A stretch of 64,000 bases of DNA from SIG603 sp964370775 (GTDB lineage: Bacteria; Bacillota; Clostridia; Oscillospirales; Acutalibacteraceae). Under the pieces are notes generated by a model. It did no database searches, was not told the DNA's origin, and was given only the letters and a program-made list of their open reading frames with translations. The first letter of the stretch is position 1. Every line of letters starts with the position of its first letter. The translations under genes were made by a program, and so were the position numbers. This document shows positions 49,469 to 58,530 of this stretch, one piece after another. The stretch covers positions 1-64,000 of the forward strand of contig CAYJKT010000002.1 in NCBI GenBank assembly GCA_964370775.1, written 5' to 3'.

Positions 49469-51214
49469 ATGAAAAAATTCTTACAAAAAACTTTTGCACT
49501 AACTGATATAGGAGCAAGTGAGCTCTTAAAAGCAAGTATCATAACAGTATTTGTAAACATTGTAATTATGGCTGTAAGTGGTATATCATATTATTTCATA
49601 AAAGATACGCTTATGCCGATTTTAGAGGGATCATCATCTGTGTACACTGTTTTGGTATATGTGGCGTACACTGTTTTAATTTTGATTTTACTAACCATAC
49701 TTTACTATTTTCAATATAACTTTTGCTATATTTCAGCCTATGAAGAAAGTGCAAATTTGCGACTTTCTCTAGCAGAAACACTTCGTAAACTGCCACTATC
49801 ATTCTTTGGTAAAAAAGATTTATCCGACTTAACATCAACCATGATGGGTGATGTTGCAATGATGGAAAATGCATTTTCGCATTTTATCCCAGGGTTTATA
49901 GGCTCTATTATCTCTACAATTGTTATGGGATTTGGTATGTTTATTTTTGACTGGCGACTAGCTCTTTCTTTGACTTGGGTAATTCCAGTGTCGTTTTTAA
50001 TGTGCGTTGCAAGCAAAAAAATACAAGACCATTTCCTTTTAAAGACTAAGGCAATCACGCTTACATATCTTGATAAAATTCAAGAGTGCCTTGAAAACGT
50101 GAAAGATATTAAAGCTAATAACAGAGAAAATGCACATCTTAACATAATGGATAAGCATTTTGATAATCACGAAAAAGCAAGTATTAAAGCCGAATTTATT
50201 ACAGGTGCTTTTGTAAACTTATCACAAATGATACTAAAAGTCGGTATTGCAACTACTATGATAGTTGGTGTTACACTTCTTGCAACTGGTGAAGTAACAC
50301 TTCTCACTTTCCTTGTGTTTTTGATGATAGCATCAAGAATTTACGACCCACTTGCAGGTGCGCTTATAAATCTAGCAGGTATTTTTATATCTCTAAAAAG
50401 TGTTGAGCGAATGAAAGAATTTGAAAACACAAAAATTCAAACAGGTAAAGTGAATATGTCACCCAATGGCTATGATATTAACTTCGAGAATGTGAAATTT
50501 AGCTATGATACAAGTGAAACCGTTTTAAATGGTATGTCCTTTACTGCAAAACAAGGTGAAGTTACAGCACTTGTTGGGCCGTCTGGTGGCGGTAAATCGA
50601 CTGCGATGAAACTAGCTGCAAGATTTTGGGACGTAAGCAGTGGTAAAATCACAATAGGTAGCGAAGATGTAAATAGTATTGAGCCTGAAACACTGCTGAA
50701 AGAAATATCTATAGTTTTCCAAGATGTTACGCTGTTCAATAATACAGTTTTGGAAAATATCAGAATAGGCAAAAAAGGTGCGACTGATGATGAAGTTATA
50801 GAAGCTGCAAAAAATGCACAGTGCCACGATTTTATTATGTCTATGCCTGATGCATATAACACTATGATAGGCGAAAACGGTTCTAAACTTTCAGGTGGCG
50901 AAAGACAAAGGTTGTCTATAGCAAGGGCTTTGCTAAAAGATGCACCGATAGTTCTACTAGATGAAGCGACATCATCACTTGACATTCAAAACGAAAGTGC
51001 TGTTCAAAAGGCGATTTCACGACTTACAAAAAACAAAACAGTTATTGTTATAGCTCACAGAATGAGAACTATTGCAGGCGCTAACAAAATTGTGCTACTT
51101 AAAGATGGCAAAGTTAGTGCTGAGGGAACTCACAGTGAACTGCTAAAAGAATCTCACGATTATGAGAATATGATAAGATTACAAACAGAGAGCATGAATT
51201 GGTCGCTGTCATAA
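49469..51214 (+). CDS. ABC half-transporter (YbtQ/IrtB-type fold), second of pair
   Basis: A 581-residue half-transporter. Helices at ~15-310, Walker A VGPSGGGKSTA, signature LSGGERQRLSIARALL, Walker B IVLLDEATSSLD and IAHRMRTI. Both ATPase sites of the pair appear intact. It starts 2 nt after its partner. Import of a siderophore or export of one are both possible; the lack of a binding protein gene fits either. Confidence 0.88.
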   Translation: MKKFLQKTFALTDIGASELLKASIITVFVNIVIMAVSGISYYFIKDTLMPILEGSSSVYTVLVYVAYTVLILILLTILYYFQYNFCYISAYEESANLRLSLAETLRKLPLSFFGKKDLSDLTSTMMGDVAMMENAFSHFIPGFIGSIISTIVMGFGMFIFDWRLALSLTWVIPVSFLMCVASKKIQDHFLLKTKAITLTYLDKIQECLENVKDIKANNRENAHLNIMDKHFDNHEKASIKAEFITGAFVNLSQMILKVGIATTMIVGVTLLATGEVTLLTFLVFLMIASRIYDPLAGALINLAGIFISLKSVERMKEFENTKIQTGKVNMSPNGYDINFENVKFSYDTSETVLNGMSFTAKQGEVTALVGPSGGGKSTAMKLAARFWDVSSGKITIGSEDVNSIEPETLLKEISIVFQDVTLFNNTVLENIRIGKKGATDDEVIEAAKNAQCHDFIMSMPDAYNTMIGENGSKLSGGERQRLSIARALLKDAPIVLLDEATSSLDIQNESAVQKAISRLTKNKTVIVIAHRMRTIAGANKIVLLKDGKVSAEGTHSELLKESHDYENMIRLQTESMNWSLS

Positions 51215-51226
51215 AGGAGATATAAT

Positions 51227-51832
51227 ATGCCAAAAAATCAATTTTTAACGCAAGCAAAAGGATTTTTGACAGAAATATATGGTGAGCAAAAAGGCTTGCA
51301 AATTGCAAATTTAGCATTTAATAGGTTTGAAGAAATTTGCAAAGAAAACTCTGATGAACCAAAAGCTATGCACAGTCATACAAGGGTAAAGATTTACCCT
51401 TGTATCGCTCTGCTTGATTCCCAGATAAAGCACGGAATATCAAGAGAAGATGCGCTTGACTTTAACTTTAAGTTTATAAAACATCGCAGTGAAACAATGG
51501 CTGGAATCGTTAAAAAAATCATGAAAATACCTGGTGTATATAAAAAAATGCCTGTTATGTTCGGAAATATGACAAAGAAAAAATTTGGTGTTAAGCAAAA
51601 TTTTGACGCCGTGTTTCACGAAATATCGCCTAAAGAAATGCGTTTTGACATGACGAAATGCCCATACTCAGAACTATGTGCAAAATACGGTTATCCTGAA
51701 ATAACAAAAGCGTTTTGTAGAGGTGATGACATAGTGTATGGCGATATGCACCCAAAGCTTATTTGGGGTAGAACTAAAACGATAGGTGATGGCGATACTG
51801 TCTGCGATTTTAAATTAACCGTGGTGAAATAA
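51227..51832 (+). CDS. ATC hydrolase-family protein (L-2-aminothiazoline-4-carboxylate hydrolase-like)
   Basis: A 201-residue protein with the family pattern: FNRFEEICKENSDEPKAMHSHT, then IYPCIALLDSQ, KIPGVYKKMPVMFGNMTKKKFG, EMRFDMTKCPYSELCAKYGYPEITKAFCRGDDIVYGDMHPKLIWGRTKTIGDGDTVCDF. Members open thiazoline rings to give cysteine derivatives. Its place in an ABC operon suggests work on a thiazoline-containing compound, possibly a siderophore, which is inference. AAAGGAG precedes the ATG. Confidence 0.8.
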   Translation: MPKNQFLTQAKGFLTEIYGEQKGLQIANLAFNRFEEICKENSDEPKAMHSHTRVKIYPCIALLDSQIKHGISREDALDFNFKFIKHRSETMAGIVKKIMKIPGVYKKMPVMFGNMTKKKFGVKQNFDAVFHEISPKEMRFDMTKCPYSELCAKYGYPEITKAFCRGDDIVYGDMHPKLIWGRTKTIGDGDTVCDFKLTVVK

Positions 51833-51844
51833 AATGATTACATT

Positions 51845-52189
51845 CATAATTTTGTACAAGGTGATGTGGGAAACCTAAAGTTCAAAGATGAAAGCTTTGA
51901 CATAGTTTTAAGCATGAATGGTTTTCATGTGTTCCCAGATAAAGACAAGGCTTTTGCTGAAGTGACAAGGGTTCTTAAAAAAGACGGAGTACTTCTATCA
52001 AGCTTTTATGTGGAGGGTAAAGGTAATATAGCCGATTTTGTTGTGAAAAAAATACTTGCTAAAAAAGGTTTTTTCACACTTCCATTTGATAGTGAAGACT
52101 CTATTAAAAGAAGATTATCAAAAGATTTTAAACTTGAATTTTTTGATAGTAACGGCTCTCTAATTTATTTTTGTGCAAGAAAAATTTGA
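51845..52189 (+). pseudogene. 5'-truncated SAM methyltransferase
   Basis: The preserved part begins HNFVQGDVGNLKFKDESFDIVLSMNGFHVFPDKDKAF and runs to a normal end, matching the second half of class I methyltransferases. The N-terminal Rossmann half with the SAM GxGxG motif is missing. The frame upstream runs into the ATC hydrolase stop (51832) with no start codon; only a GTG at 51866 could begin it. A deletion joined the end of the hydrolase gene to mid-methyltransferase. Confidence 0.78.
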
Positions 52190-52205
52190 TTAATGAGGTG
52201 ACGGT

Positions 52206-52865
52206 ATGGAACTGAACTTGATTTACTCAGTAATGGGTTTATTGGGGGGAATAATATGTGCTATTGGGGATGTTTTGCTAGATTTAAAAGGCAAAGACAA
52301 TGTAAAAGTTGGAAAATCTTTACTTATAGAATCCAACTGGGTGAATATGGCAAACTGGCGATTTAATTTGTCGATAATTTTCGGATTATTCGGTGTTTTT
52401 ATGTATAGCCTTGGAATTTACTCTTTAGGTAGGCAACTTATAAATGTGAATGAAAGTCTATCAGAAACAATGATTATATTTTCGGTAGTAACTGCAATGG
52501 CAGGATTTTTTATACATAGCTTTATCTGTATTACACCAATAATTTATAAAGCAGTACTAAAAGGCAAAGATGAAAATTTAGCAGAGTATACCCTAAATGA
52601 ACTGTTATCATCTGTTAAAATTCCTTTTGTAGTCTTATATGCTTTTATTATTCTTGCACCCACAATTCTAACTATTTATTGTATTTTAAATGCTTTATTC
52701 AACGTGCCAACTTGCTTTGTATTCCTAAATCCTTTAGTGTTTTTGTTAGTTGGCTTAACACTTAAAAAAATAAAAAGAGAGTGGTTTTATGAACTGCCGT
52801 CAATCTGTATGCCAAGCTTAGGGCTTGGAATGTTTGGAGTTATCGGTATAGTTAATATTATATAA
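52206..52865 (+). CDS. DUF6796-like polytopic membrane protein
   Basis: A 219-residue protein with six predicted helices. It starts ELNLIYSVMGLLGGIICAIGDVLLDLKG, then NWVNMANWRFNLSIIFGLFGVFMYSLGIYSLG, and has a hydrophobic C-terminal region. I think it belongs to the DUF6796 family of unknown function. GAGGTGA precedes the ATG. It belongs to the operon starting at 47688. Confidence 0.75.
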   Translation: MELNLIYSVMGLLGGIICAIGDVLLDLKGKDNVKVGKSLLIESNWVNMANWRFNLSIIFGLFGVFMYSLGIYSLGRQLINVNESLSETMIIFSVVTAMAGFFIHSFICITPIIYKAVLKGKDENLAEYTLNELLSSVKIPFVVLYAFIILAPTILTIYCILNALFNVPTCFVFLNPLVFLLVGLTLKKIKREWFYELPSICMPSLGLGMFGVIGIVNII

Positions 52866-52877
52866 AAGGAGTTTTAC

Positions 52878-53696
52878 ATGAACAACAAAAATTTAAGTGG
52901 TGTTCCAGATACTTTATTTATTCCTCTAATGGCAAGAATTTATATTTCAAAAAGGTTTCCAGAATACTTTTATGATGAAAAGGCACTAAGCCTTGAAAAA
53001 CTTATACCTCAAAATATCATTACAGAAAAAAGCAGTGAATACGCTATGATGGGTTCTGCTTCAAGAGCTGTTAACATGGATAAAATCGTGGTTGAATTTG
53101 CCAATAAAAGCAGTAAATCAAATGTAGTTTGCATAGGTTGTGGACTGGAAACTATGGCTTTTAGGTTAAGTGAACTAGCAGATAAAGTGCATTTTTACGA
53201 AGTTGATTTCTCGTCTGTTATTGACAACAGAAAAGAAGTTTTGGGTGAACTAGCGAACGAAACTTTAGTCAAAGGCAATGCGAATGAGCTAGATTTTTCA
53301 CAGTACATGGACTGCACTGTACCTACAATATTTGTAGTAGCAGGAGTGTTTCAATATTTTAAGGAGCATGAAGTTTTAGCGCTTATATCAAAGCTTCAAA
53401 GTCAGTTTAAAAACGCTGAAATACTTTTTGATGCAACTGATGAATATGGAATAAATTATGTAAATAAATATGTTAAAAAGACAGGCAACAAAAACGCAAT
53501 GATGTATTTTTACATAAACGACCCAAAAGAGTTTGGGGAAAAATCAAATGTTAGGCTAATATCTGCAAGTGGCTTTTACGGTGGTGTTTCAAATGAACTT
53601 CGTAAAAAATTGAAATTTTACACAAAGATTGCTACAAGAATAGCCGACAGTAAAATGCACGCTATGATACTTCGCTATAGATTTTTTGCGAGCTAA
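52878..53696 (+). CDS. Leucine-carboxyl-methyltransferase-like (LCM) SAM methyltransferase
   Basis: A 272-residue class I methyltransferase of the PPM1/LCMT fold. SSEYAMMGSASRAVNMD, then NVVCIGCGLETMAFRLSE (SAM loop), VHFYEVDFSSVIDNRKE and VVAGVFQYFKEHEVLALI follow the family. AAGGAG precedes the ATG. It is the last gene of the palindrome-6 operon. The substrate is unknown; O-methylation of a carboxylate on a small molecule or natural product is the family habit. Confidence 0.87.
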   Translation: MNNKNLSGVPDTLFIPLMARIYISKRFPEYFYDEKALSLEKLIPQNIITEKSSEYAMMGSASRAVNMDKIVVEFANKSSKSNVVCIGCGLETMAFRLSELADKVHFYEVDFSSVIDNRKEVLGELANETLVKGNANELDFSQYMDCTVPTIFVVAGVFQYFKEHEVLALISKLQSQFKNAEILFDATDEYGINYVNKYVKKTGNKNAMMYFYINDPKEFGEKSNVRLISASGFYGGVSNELRKKLKFYTKIATRIADSKMHAMILRYRFFAS

Positions 53697-53744
53697 ACTA
53701 GCTGTGTTAATAAGCACCGATTTATGTTTATGTAGTAGTTATTG

Positions 53745-53816
53745 CTATTCTATGTGTTTTTCTGCATATCGTATTACTCGTTGATGAAACCTTGTTTCTG
53801 ATGTTATAATACTCAT
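53745..53816 (-). pseudogene. Truncated transposase N-terminus
   Basis: An ATG at 53816 with AAAGGAG upstream encodes SIITSETRFHQRVIRYAEKH before a stop 23 codons on. This is the start of an IS3/integrase-type helix-turn-helix transposase as I recall it, cut off early. The rest of the element is absent. The 312-nt gene-free stretch 53697-54008 holds this relic, two inverted repeats and the miaB promoter. Confidence 0.5.
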
Positions 53817-53818
53817 TG

Positions 53819-53886
53819 GAAATAGCTCCTTTTTTTGATACATGTTTTTGTCGTGATTAACATTATATCATATTTTGAGCTATTTC
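53819..53886. repeat. Short inverted repeat flanking the transposase relic
   Basis: GAAATAGCTC (53819-53828) and GAGCTATTTC (53877-53886), perfect over 10 bp, 48 nt apart. Both arms are followed by T-runs. It may be an insertion-sequence end or a leader hairpin. Confidence 0.5.
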
Positions 53887-53890
53887 TTTT

Positions 53891-53931
53891 TTATTATCTA
53901 TCTATTGTATCATAACAAAGATAGATAATAA
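53891..53931. repeat. Perfect 13-bp hairpin
   Basis: TTATTATCTATCT and AGATAGATAATAA with a 15-nt loop containing TTGT/ACAA. It lies between the transposase relic and the miaB promoter. No U-tract follows in either direction, so it is not a classical terminator. Confidence 0.6.
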
Positions 53932-53947
53932 AAGATACGCTCTCATC

Positions 53948-53976
53948 TTGATTAATTTATTTTTCTGTGATATAAT
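53948..53976 (+). promoter_or_regulatory. Promoter of the miaB-mutS-mutL operon
   Basis: TTGATT (53948-53953), 17-nt spacer, extended TGATATAAT (TATAAT 53971-53976), 33 nt before the miaB start. Confidence 0.75.
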
Positions 53977-54008
53977 TTGATAAGATATGTTAATTTAGGA
54001 GAATAAAC

Positions 54009-55379
54009 TTGGAACAATATATAAATAAACTTAAAGATATAGTAAAAAACAGAGCTGTGGGAGATACTCCTATGGCTTATGTTAGAACGTACGGATGTCA
54101 GCAAAATATTGCTGATGGCGAGAAAATAAAAGGCATGCTTTCTGAAATGGGTTTCGGTTTTTGCGAGACTGTTGACGATGCTGATTTTATTTTGTTTAAC
54201 ACTTGTGCGATTAGAGAACACGCTGAGGATAGAATTTTTGGCAATGTTGGCGCACTTAAAAATCTAAAAAGAAAAAAACCATCACTTATAATTGCCCTTT
54301 GTGGTTGTATGATGGAACAAGAGCATATTGCGAATAAAATCAAAAAAAGCTATCCTTTTGTAAGCATAGTTTTCGGCACTCATGTTATTCACAAATTCCC
54401 AGAGATAGTATATAATTCTTTAACAGAAGAAAAAAGAGTTTTTGTTAGAGGCGGCGAGATTACCGATATTGTTGAGGGATTGCCGATTAAAAGAGACGGT
54501 AAATACAAAGCATGGCTAACTATCATGAATGGTTGCGATAACTTCTGTACCTACTGCGTTGTACCTTATGTTAGAGGTAGAGAAAAAAGTAGAAGACCTG
54601 AGAGAATTCTTGAAGAATTTAAGCAAATTGTTGCTGAGGGTTATAAGGAGATTACACTGCTTGGGCAGAATGTTAACTCTTATGGCAAAGGCTTAGACAC
54701 TGATATTAACTTTGCAAAGCTTTTGACTATGCTTGATGAAGTAGAGGGCGATTATAGAATTCGTTTTATGACTTCTCACCCAAAAGATGCATCAGAAGAG
54801 CTTTTCCATGTTATGGCAAACAGCAAGCATATTCCTCATCATGTTCACTTGCCTTTCCAATGTGGTAATGATAGAGTTCTGAAAGAGATGAACAGAAGGT
54901 ACACAAAAGACGGATACTTAAATCTTGTGAGAAAAGCAAAAGAGATTATGCCTGATATAACATTTACATCAGACATTATAGTAGGTTTCCCAGGTGAGAC
55001 TTATGACGAGTTTTTAGAGACACTAGATGTTATTAGAGAAGTGAAGTTTAATTCACTATTCACATTTATTTTTTCTGCAAGAGAGGGAACTCCGGCTATG
55101 AAAATGCCAGACCCTATTCCGTATGAGCAAAAATCAATTTGGTTTAGAGAACTATTAAAAGTGCAAGAGAATGAATCTGCTAGTAAATGTGCAGAATATA
55201 TAGGAAGCACACAAAGAGTTTTAGTAGAGGGCAAAAATAGCAAGAATTCTAGATTAGAGGGAAGAACACTTTCTAACTTAATTGTAGAGTTTGAGGGTGA
55301 CGAAAACTTGATAGGTAGTTTTGTTGATGTTAAGGTAACAGAAGCTAGAAATTACGTGTTAAGAGGAGAACTAAGTTAA
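54009..55379 (+). CDS. miaB: tRNA-2-methylthio-N6-dimethylallyladenosine synthase
   Basis: A 456-residue radical-SAM methylthiotransferase. The N-terminal Fe-S ligands are in RTYGCQQN, FNTCAIRE and LCGCMMEQ. The radical-SAM motif is CDNFCTYC, followed by PYVRGREKSRRPE. The C-terminal TRAM domain (GSTQRVLVEGKN...) is present. Translation starts at TTG with GGAG 7 nt upstream. It completes the ms2i6A modification begun by MiaA, encoded downstream at 60542. Confidence 0.97.
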   Translation: MEQYINKLKDIVKNRAVGDTPMAYVRTYGCQQNIADGEKIKGMLSEMGFGFCETVDDADFILFNTCAIREHAEDRIFGNVGALKNLKRKKPSLIIALCGCMMEQEHIANKIKKSYPFVSIVFGTHVIHKFPEIVYNSLTEEKRVFVRGGEITDIVEGLPIKRDGKYKAWLTIMNGCDNFCTYCVVPYVRGREKSRRPERILEEFKQIVAEGYKEITLLGQNVNSYGKGLDTDINFAKLLTMLDEVEGDYRIRFMTSHPKDASEELFHVMANSKHIPHHVHLPFQCGNDRVLKEMNRRYTKDGYLNLVRKAKEIMPDITFTSDIIVGFPGETYDEFLETLDVIREVKFNSLFTFIFSAREGTPAMKMPDPIPYEQKSIWFRELLKVQENESASKCAEYIGSTQRVLVEGKNSKNSRLEGRTLSNLIVEFEGDENLIGSFVDVKVTEARNYVLRGELS

Positions 55380-55441
55380 CTATTTTTCTTTAAGAAAATA
55401 GATATATAATTAAATTGCCAAAAGGCAGAATGGAGACAATG

Positions 55442-55858
55442 ATGGATATCATACTACAAGCTAGAGAATTAGGCAAACTAATTCAAACATCAGACGAATA
55501 CAAAAACTACATTACAGCTAGAGATAATAGCGATAAAGATACTGAATTACAAAAATTAATCGGTGACTTTAATATTAAAAGAATGGAAATCAACCAAGAA
55601 GCTCAAAAAGATGATAGAAACGAAGAAGTTCTTCAAAATATCAACATGGAGCTAAGAAAAGTATATGCTGAAATCATGGGTAATGAGAACATGTCAGCTT
55701 ATAACGAAGCTAAAGGCGAGTTAGACGGTATTGTACAAATGGCTACAGCTATCATTACTATGTCAGCTGAAGGCGAAGACCCAGCAACTTGCGAGCCTAA
55801 CATGGGCGGCGGTTGTGGCGGCGGAGACTGTAGCTCTTGCGGCGGCGGTTGCCACTAA
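55442..55858 (+). CDS. YlbF/YmcA-family (Ric-like) protein with Cys-rich tail
   Basis: A ~138-residue helical protein: DIILQARELGKLIQTSDEYKNY, then LQKLIGDFNIKRMEINQEAQ and a C-terminal helix, as in YlbF/YmcA. After ~115 residues comes a tail GGGCGGGDCSSCGGGCH with four Cys near a fifth, a likely Fe-S or metal cluster site. I chose the ATG at 55442 (GGAG 6 nt upstream; family start DII...) over those at 55430 and 55439. The gene order miaB-ylbF-mutS is common in Clostridia. Confidence 0.85.
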   Translation: MDIILQARELGKLIQTSDEYKNYITARDNSDKDTELQKLIGDFNIKRMEINQEAQKDDRNEEVLQNINMELRKVYAEIMGNENMSAYNEAKGELDGIVQMATAIITMSAEGEDPATCEPNMGGGCGGGDCSSCGGGCH

Positions 55859-55904
55859 TTAGCACAAAATTAATTGACCTTTTTTAACGGAACGGAGCGT
55901 AAAT

Positions 55905-58514
55905 ATGGCAGATTTTTCCCCAATGATGAAACAGTATTTTCAAATTAAAGAAGAATACCCTAATTGTCTTGTCTTTTTTAGGCTAGGCGACTTTTATGAG
56001 ATGTTTTTTGAAGACGCAAAAACAGCATCTAGGGAGCTTGAACTTACGCTTACAGGCAGAGAATGTGGTCAAACAGAGAGGGCACCCATGTGTGGAGTGC
56101 CCTTTCACAGTGCTGAAAACTATATAGCAAGACTTATAGAAAAAGGCTATAAAGTGGCTATTTGCGAACAAGTAGAAAGCCCGTCGGCTTCTAAAGGAAT
56201 TGTAAAAAGAGAAGTAGTTAGAGTAATTACACCTGGTACTGTTTTAGAGAACAGTATGCTTGATGAAACTAAAAATAACTATATTTGCTCGTTATACTAT
56301 AACGAAAATGTAGCAGGAATAGTATTTGCTGATATTTCTACAGGTGAATTAAAAGCTACTGAGTTTAAGGCTAAAAAAATAACAGATTTATATAATCTAA
56401 TAATAAGTGAATTGTCTCGATTTATGCCAAGAGAGATTTTGATTTCACCAGAAGTATTAGATTTTAAAGAGTTACCAAACTTTATAAAAGATAAGTTTGA
56501 GTGCAACTTAGAGTGTATGACAGACGACGTATATAACGAAGTTACAGCAAATGAACTGATAAGAAAACAGTTTGATAGCGAGATAATAGACAGAGTGGGT
56601 TTAGATGAATACTCTCACATAAAACTATCATTATCTGCACTACTTACATATCTAAAAGATACACAAAAAAATGATGTGCAAAGATTAAATGAGATAGACA
56701 TTTATATCGATGACAGACACATGATGTTAGACATCAACGCAAGACGCAACCTAGAGATTTGCGAAACTATGCGTAACAAGAGCAAAAAAGGCTCTTTACT
56801 TTGGGTTTTGGACAACACCAAAACAGCTATGGGCAAAAGGCTTATCAGAAACTGGATAGAAAAACCACTTATAAACCCAGCAAAAATCACACAAAGACAA
56901 GACGCGATAGAGCAGTTGGTAGATAACCCAATGGTATCAGACGAATTGAGCGATTTGCTGAGTGGAATATTTGATTTAGAAAGAATTATCACAAGGGTAG
57001 TTTATGGCAGTGCTAATGCAAGAGAGTTAAGGTCTTTACACACGGCACTTTGCAAATTACCTGATATTAAAAATAAATTAAGCGAAGTAAATTCTGACTT
57101 GTTAAACAAAATTAACGAGCAAATTGACACGCTAGACGACATAAACGAACTGATAGATAGTTCGATTGTAGACGAACCTCCATTCTCAATTAGAGAGGGT
57201 GGAATGATTAGAGACGGTTATGACACAGAGCTTGACGAAATTCGTGCTGATATGAAAGGTGGAACAGGAATTCTTGCCAAAATTGAAGCAGATGAAAAAG
57301 AGAAAACTGGCATAACTAAGCTGAAAATTAGCTATAACAGAGTTTTCGGATACTACATTGAGGTATCGAACTCATTTAAAGATAAAGTACCTGAAAATTA
57401 CATTAGAAAGCAAACTCTTGCAAACTGTGAAAGATACATAACAGATGAACTAAAGGTTATAGAAAATAGAATTTTAGGAGCATCTGAAAGAGCAGTTGCG
57501 CTAGAGGGTAAAATATTTGAGGATATTAGAGCAAAAGTATCTGATAGACAAATTAGAATTCAAACAACTGCAAAAGCTGTTGCAAAGCTAGATGTTTTGA
57601 ACTCGCTTGCGGGTGTTGCGTATAAAAATGAATACACAAGACCTACCGTGAATATGAGTGGTAAAATCTACATAAAAGACGGCAGACACCCAGTAGTAGA
57701 GATGATTTTGAAAGATTCATCATTTGTGCCAAACGACACAGATATGGACATGAACGACAACAGAATTTCTGTTATCACAGGTCCTAACATGGCTGGTAAA
57801 TCTACTTTTATGAGACAAATTGCTATAATAGTTCTAATGGCTCAAACAGGTTCTTTCGTGCCAGCTTCTATTGCAGAAATCGGAATTGTAGACAGAATTT
57901 TTACAAGGGTTGGAGCTTCTGACGACTTAGCAGCTGGGCAGTCGACTTTTATGACAGAGATGTCAGAAGTTGCAGATGTGCTGAAACACGCAACAAAAAA
58001 CAGCCTTGTTATTTTAGATGAAATTGGCAGAGGTACATCTACCTTTGACGGAATGAGCATTGCGAGGTCTGTTCTTGAGTATATTCAAGACAAAAAATAT
58101 ATAGGAGCAAAAACACTTTTTGCAACTCATTACCACGAATTAACAGATATGGAAGAGCTGCTAAGTGGAGTGAAAAACTTTAACATTGCAGTTAAAAAAA
58201 GGGGAGATGACATCACTTTTTTACGTAGAATTGTTAGAGGTGGTTGCGACGATAGCTATGGTATTCAAGTGGCAAAACTTGCCGGAGTACCAGACAAAGT
58301 TGTTAACCGTGCAAAAGAGATTTTAGTGTCTATCGAAGAGGGCAAAGAGATTAGGGTTAAAAACGAGAGCGTAAACTCTGACGAACCAGTGCAATTTACA
58401 CTGGATACACCTAACAACGCAGTAATTGCGAAGCTTAAAAAAATTGATGTGAACACATTGACACCGATAGAATGTATGAATGTTTTGTTTGAGATAACAG
58501 CTATGATGGATTAA
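55905..58514 (+). CDS. mutS: DNA mismatch repair ATPase MutS
   Basis: An 869-residue mismatch sensor. The F-x-E mismatch-reading motif is in LGDFYEMFFEDA (residues ~27-38). The connector and lever domains follow. The ATPase has Walker A GPNMAGKSTFMRQ, Walker B LVILDEIGRGTSTFDG and ATHYHELTD. Length and order are normal. It is followed directly by mutL. Confidence 0.98.
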   Translation: MADFSPMMKQYFQIKEEYPNCLVFFRLGDFYEMFFEDAKTASRELELTLTGRECGQTERAPMCGVPFHSAENYIARLIEKGYKVAICEQVESPSASKGIVKREVVRVITPGTVLENSMLDETKNNYICSLYYNENVAGIVFADISTGELKATEFKAKKITDLYNLIISELSRFMPREILISPEVLDFKELPNFIKDKFECNLECMTDDVYNEVTANELIRKQFDSEIIDRVGLDEYSHIKLSLSALLTYLKDTQKNDVQRLNEIDIYIDDRHMMLDINARRNLEICETMRNKSKKGSLLWVLDNTKTAMGKRLIRNWIEKPLINPAKITQRQDAIEQLVDNPMVSDELSDLLSGIFDLERIITRVVYGSANARELRSLHTALCKLPDIKNKLSEVNSDLLNKINEQIDTLDDINELIDSSIVDEPPFSIREGGMIRDGYDTELDEIRADMKGGTGILAKIEADEKEKTGITKLKISYNRVFGYYIEVSNSFKDKVPENYIRKQTLANCERYITDELKVIENRILGASERAVALEGKIFEDIRAKVSDRQIRIQTTAKAVAKLDVLNSLAGVAYKNEYTRPTVNMSGKIYIKDGRHPVVEMILKDSSFVPNDTDMDMNDNRISVITGPNMAGKSTFMRQIAIIVLMAQTGSFVPASIAEIGIVDRIFTRVGASDDLAAGQSTFMTEMSEVADVLKHATKNSLVILDEIGRGTSTFDGMSIARSVLEYIQDKKYIGAKTLFATHYHELTDMEELLSGVKNFNIAVKKRGDDITFLRRIVRGGCDDSYGIQVAKLAGVPDKVVNRAKEILVSIEEGKEIRVKNESVNSDEPVQFTLDTPNNAVIAKLKKIDVNTLTPIECMNVLFEITAMMD

Positions 58515-58530
58515 CTTTGAGGAGGTTTGT

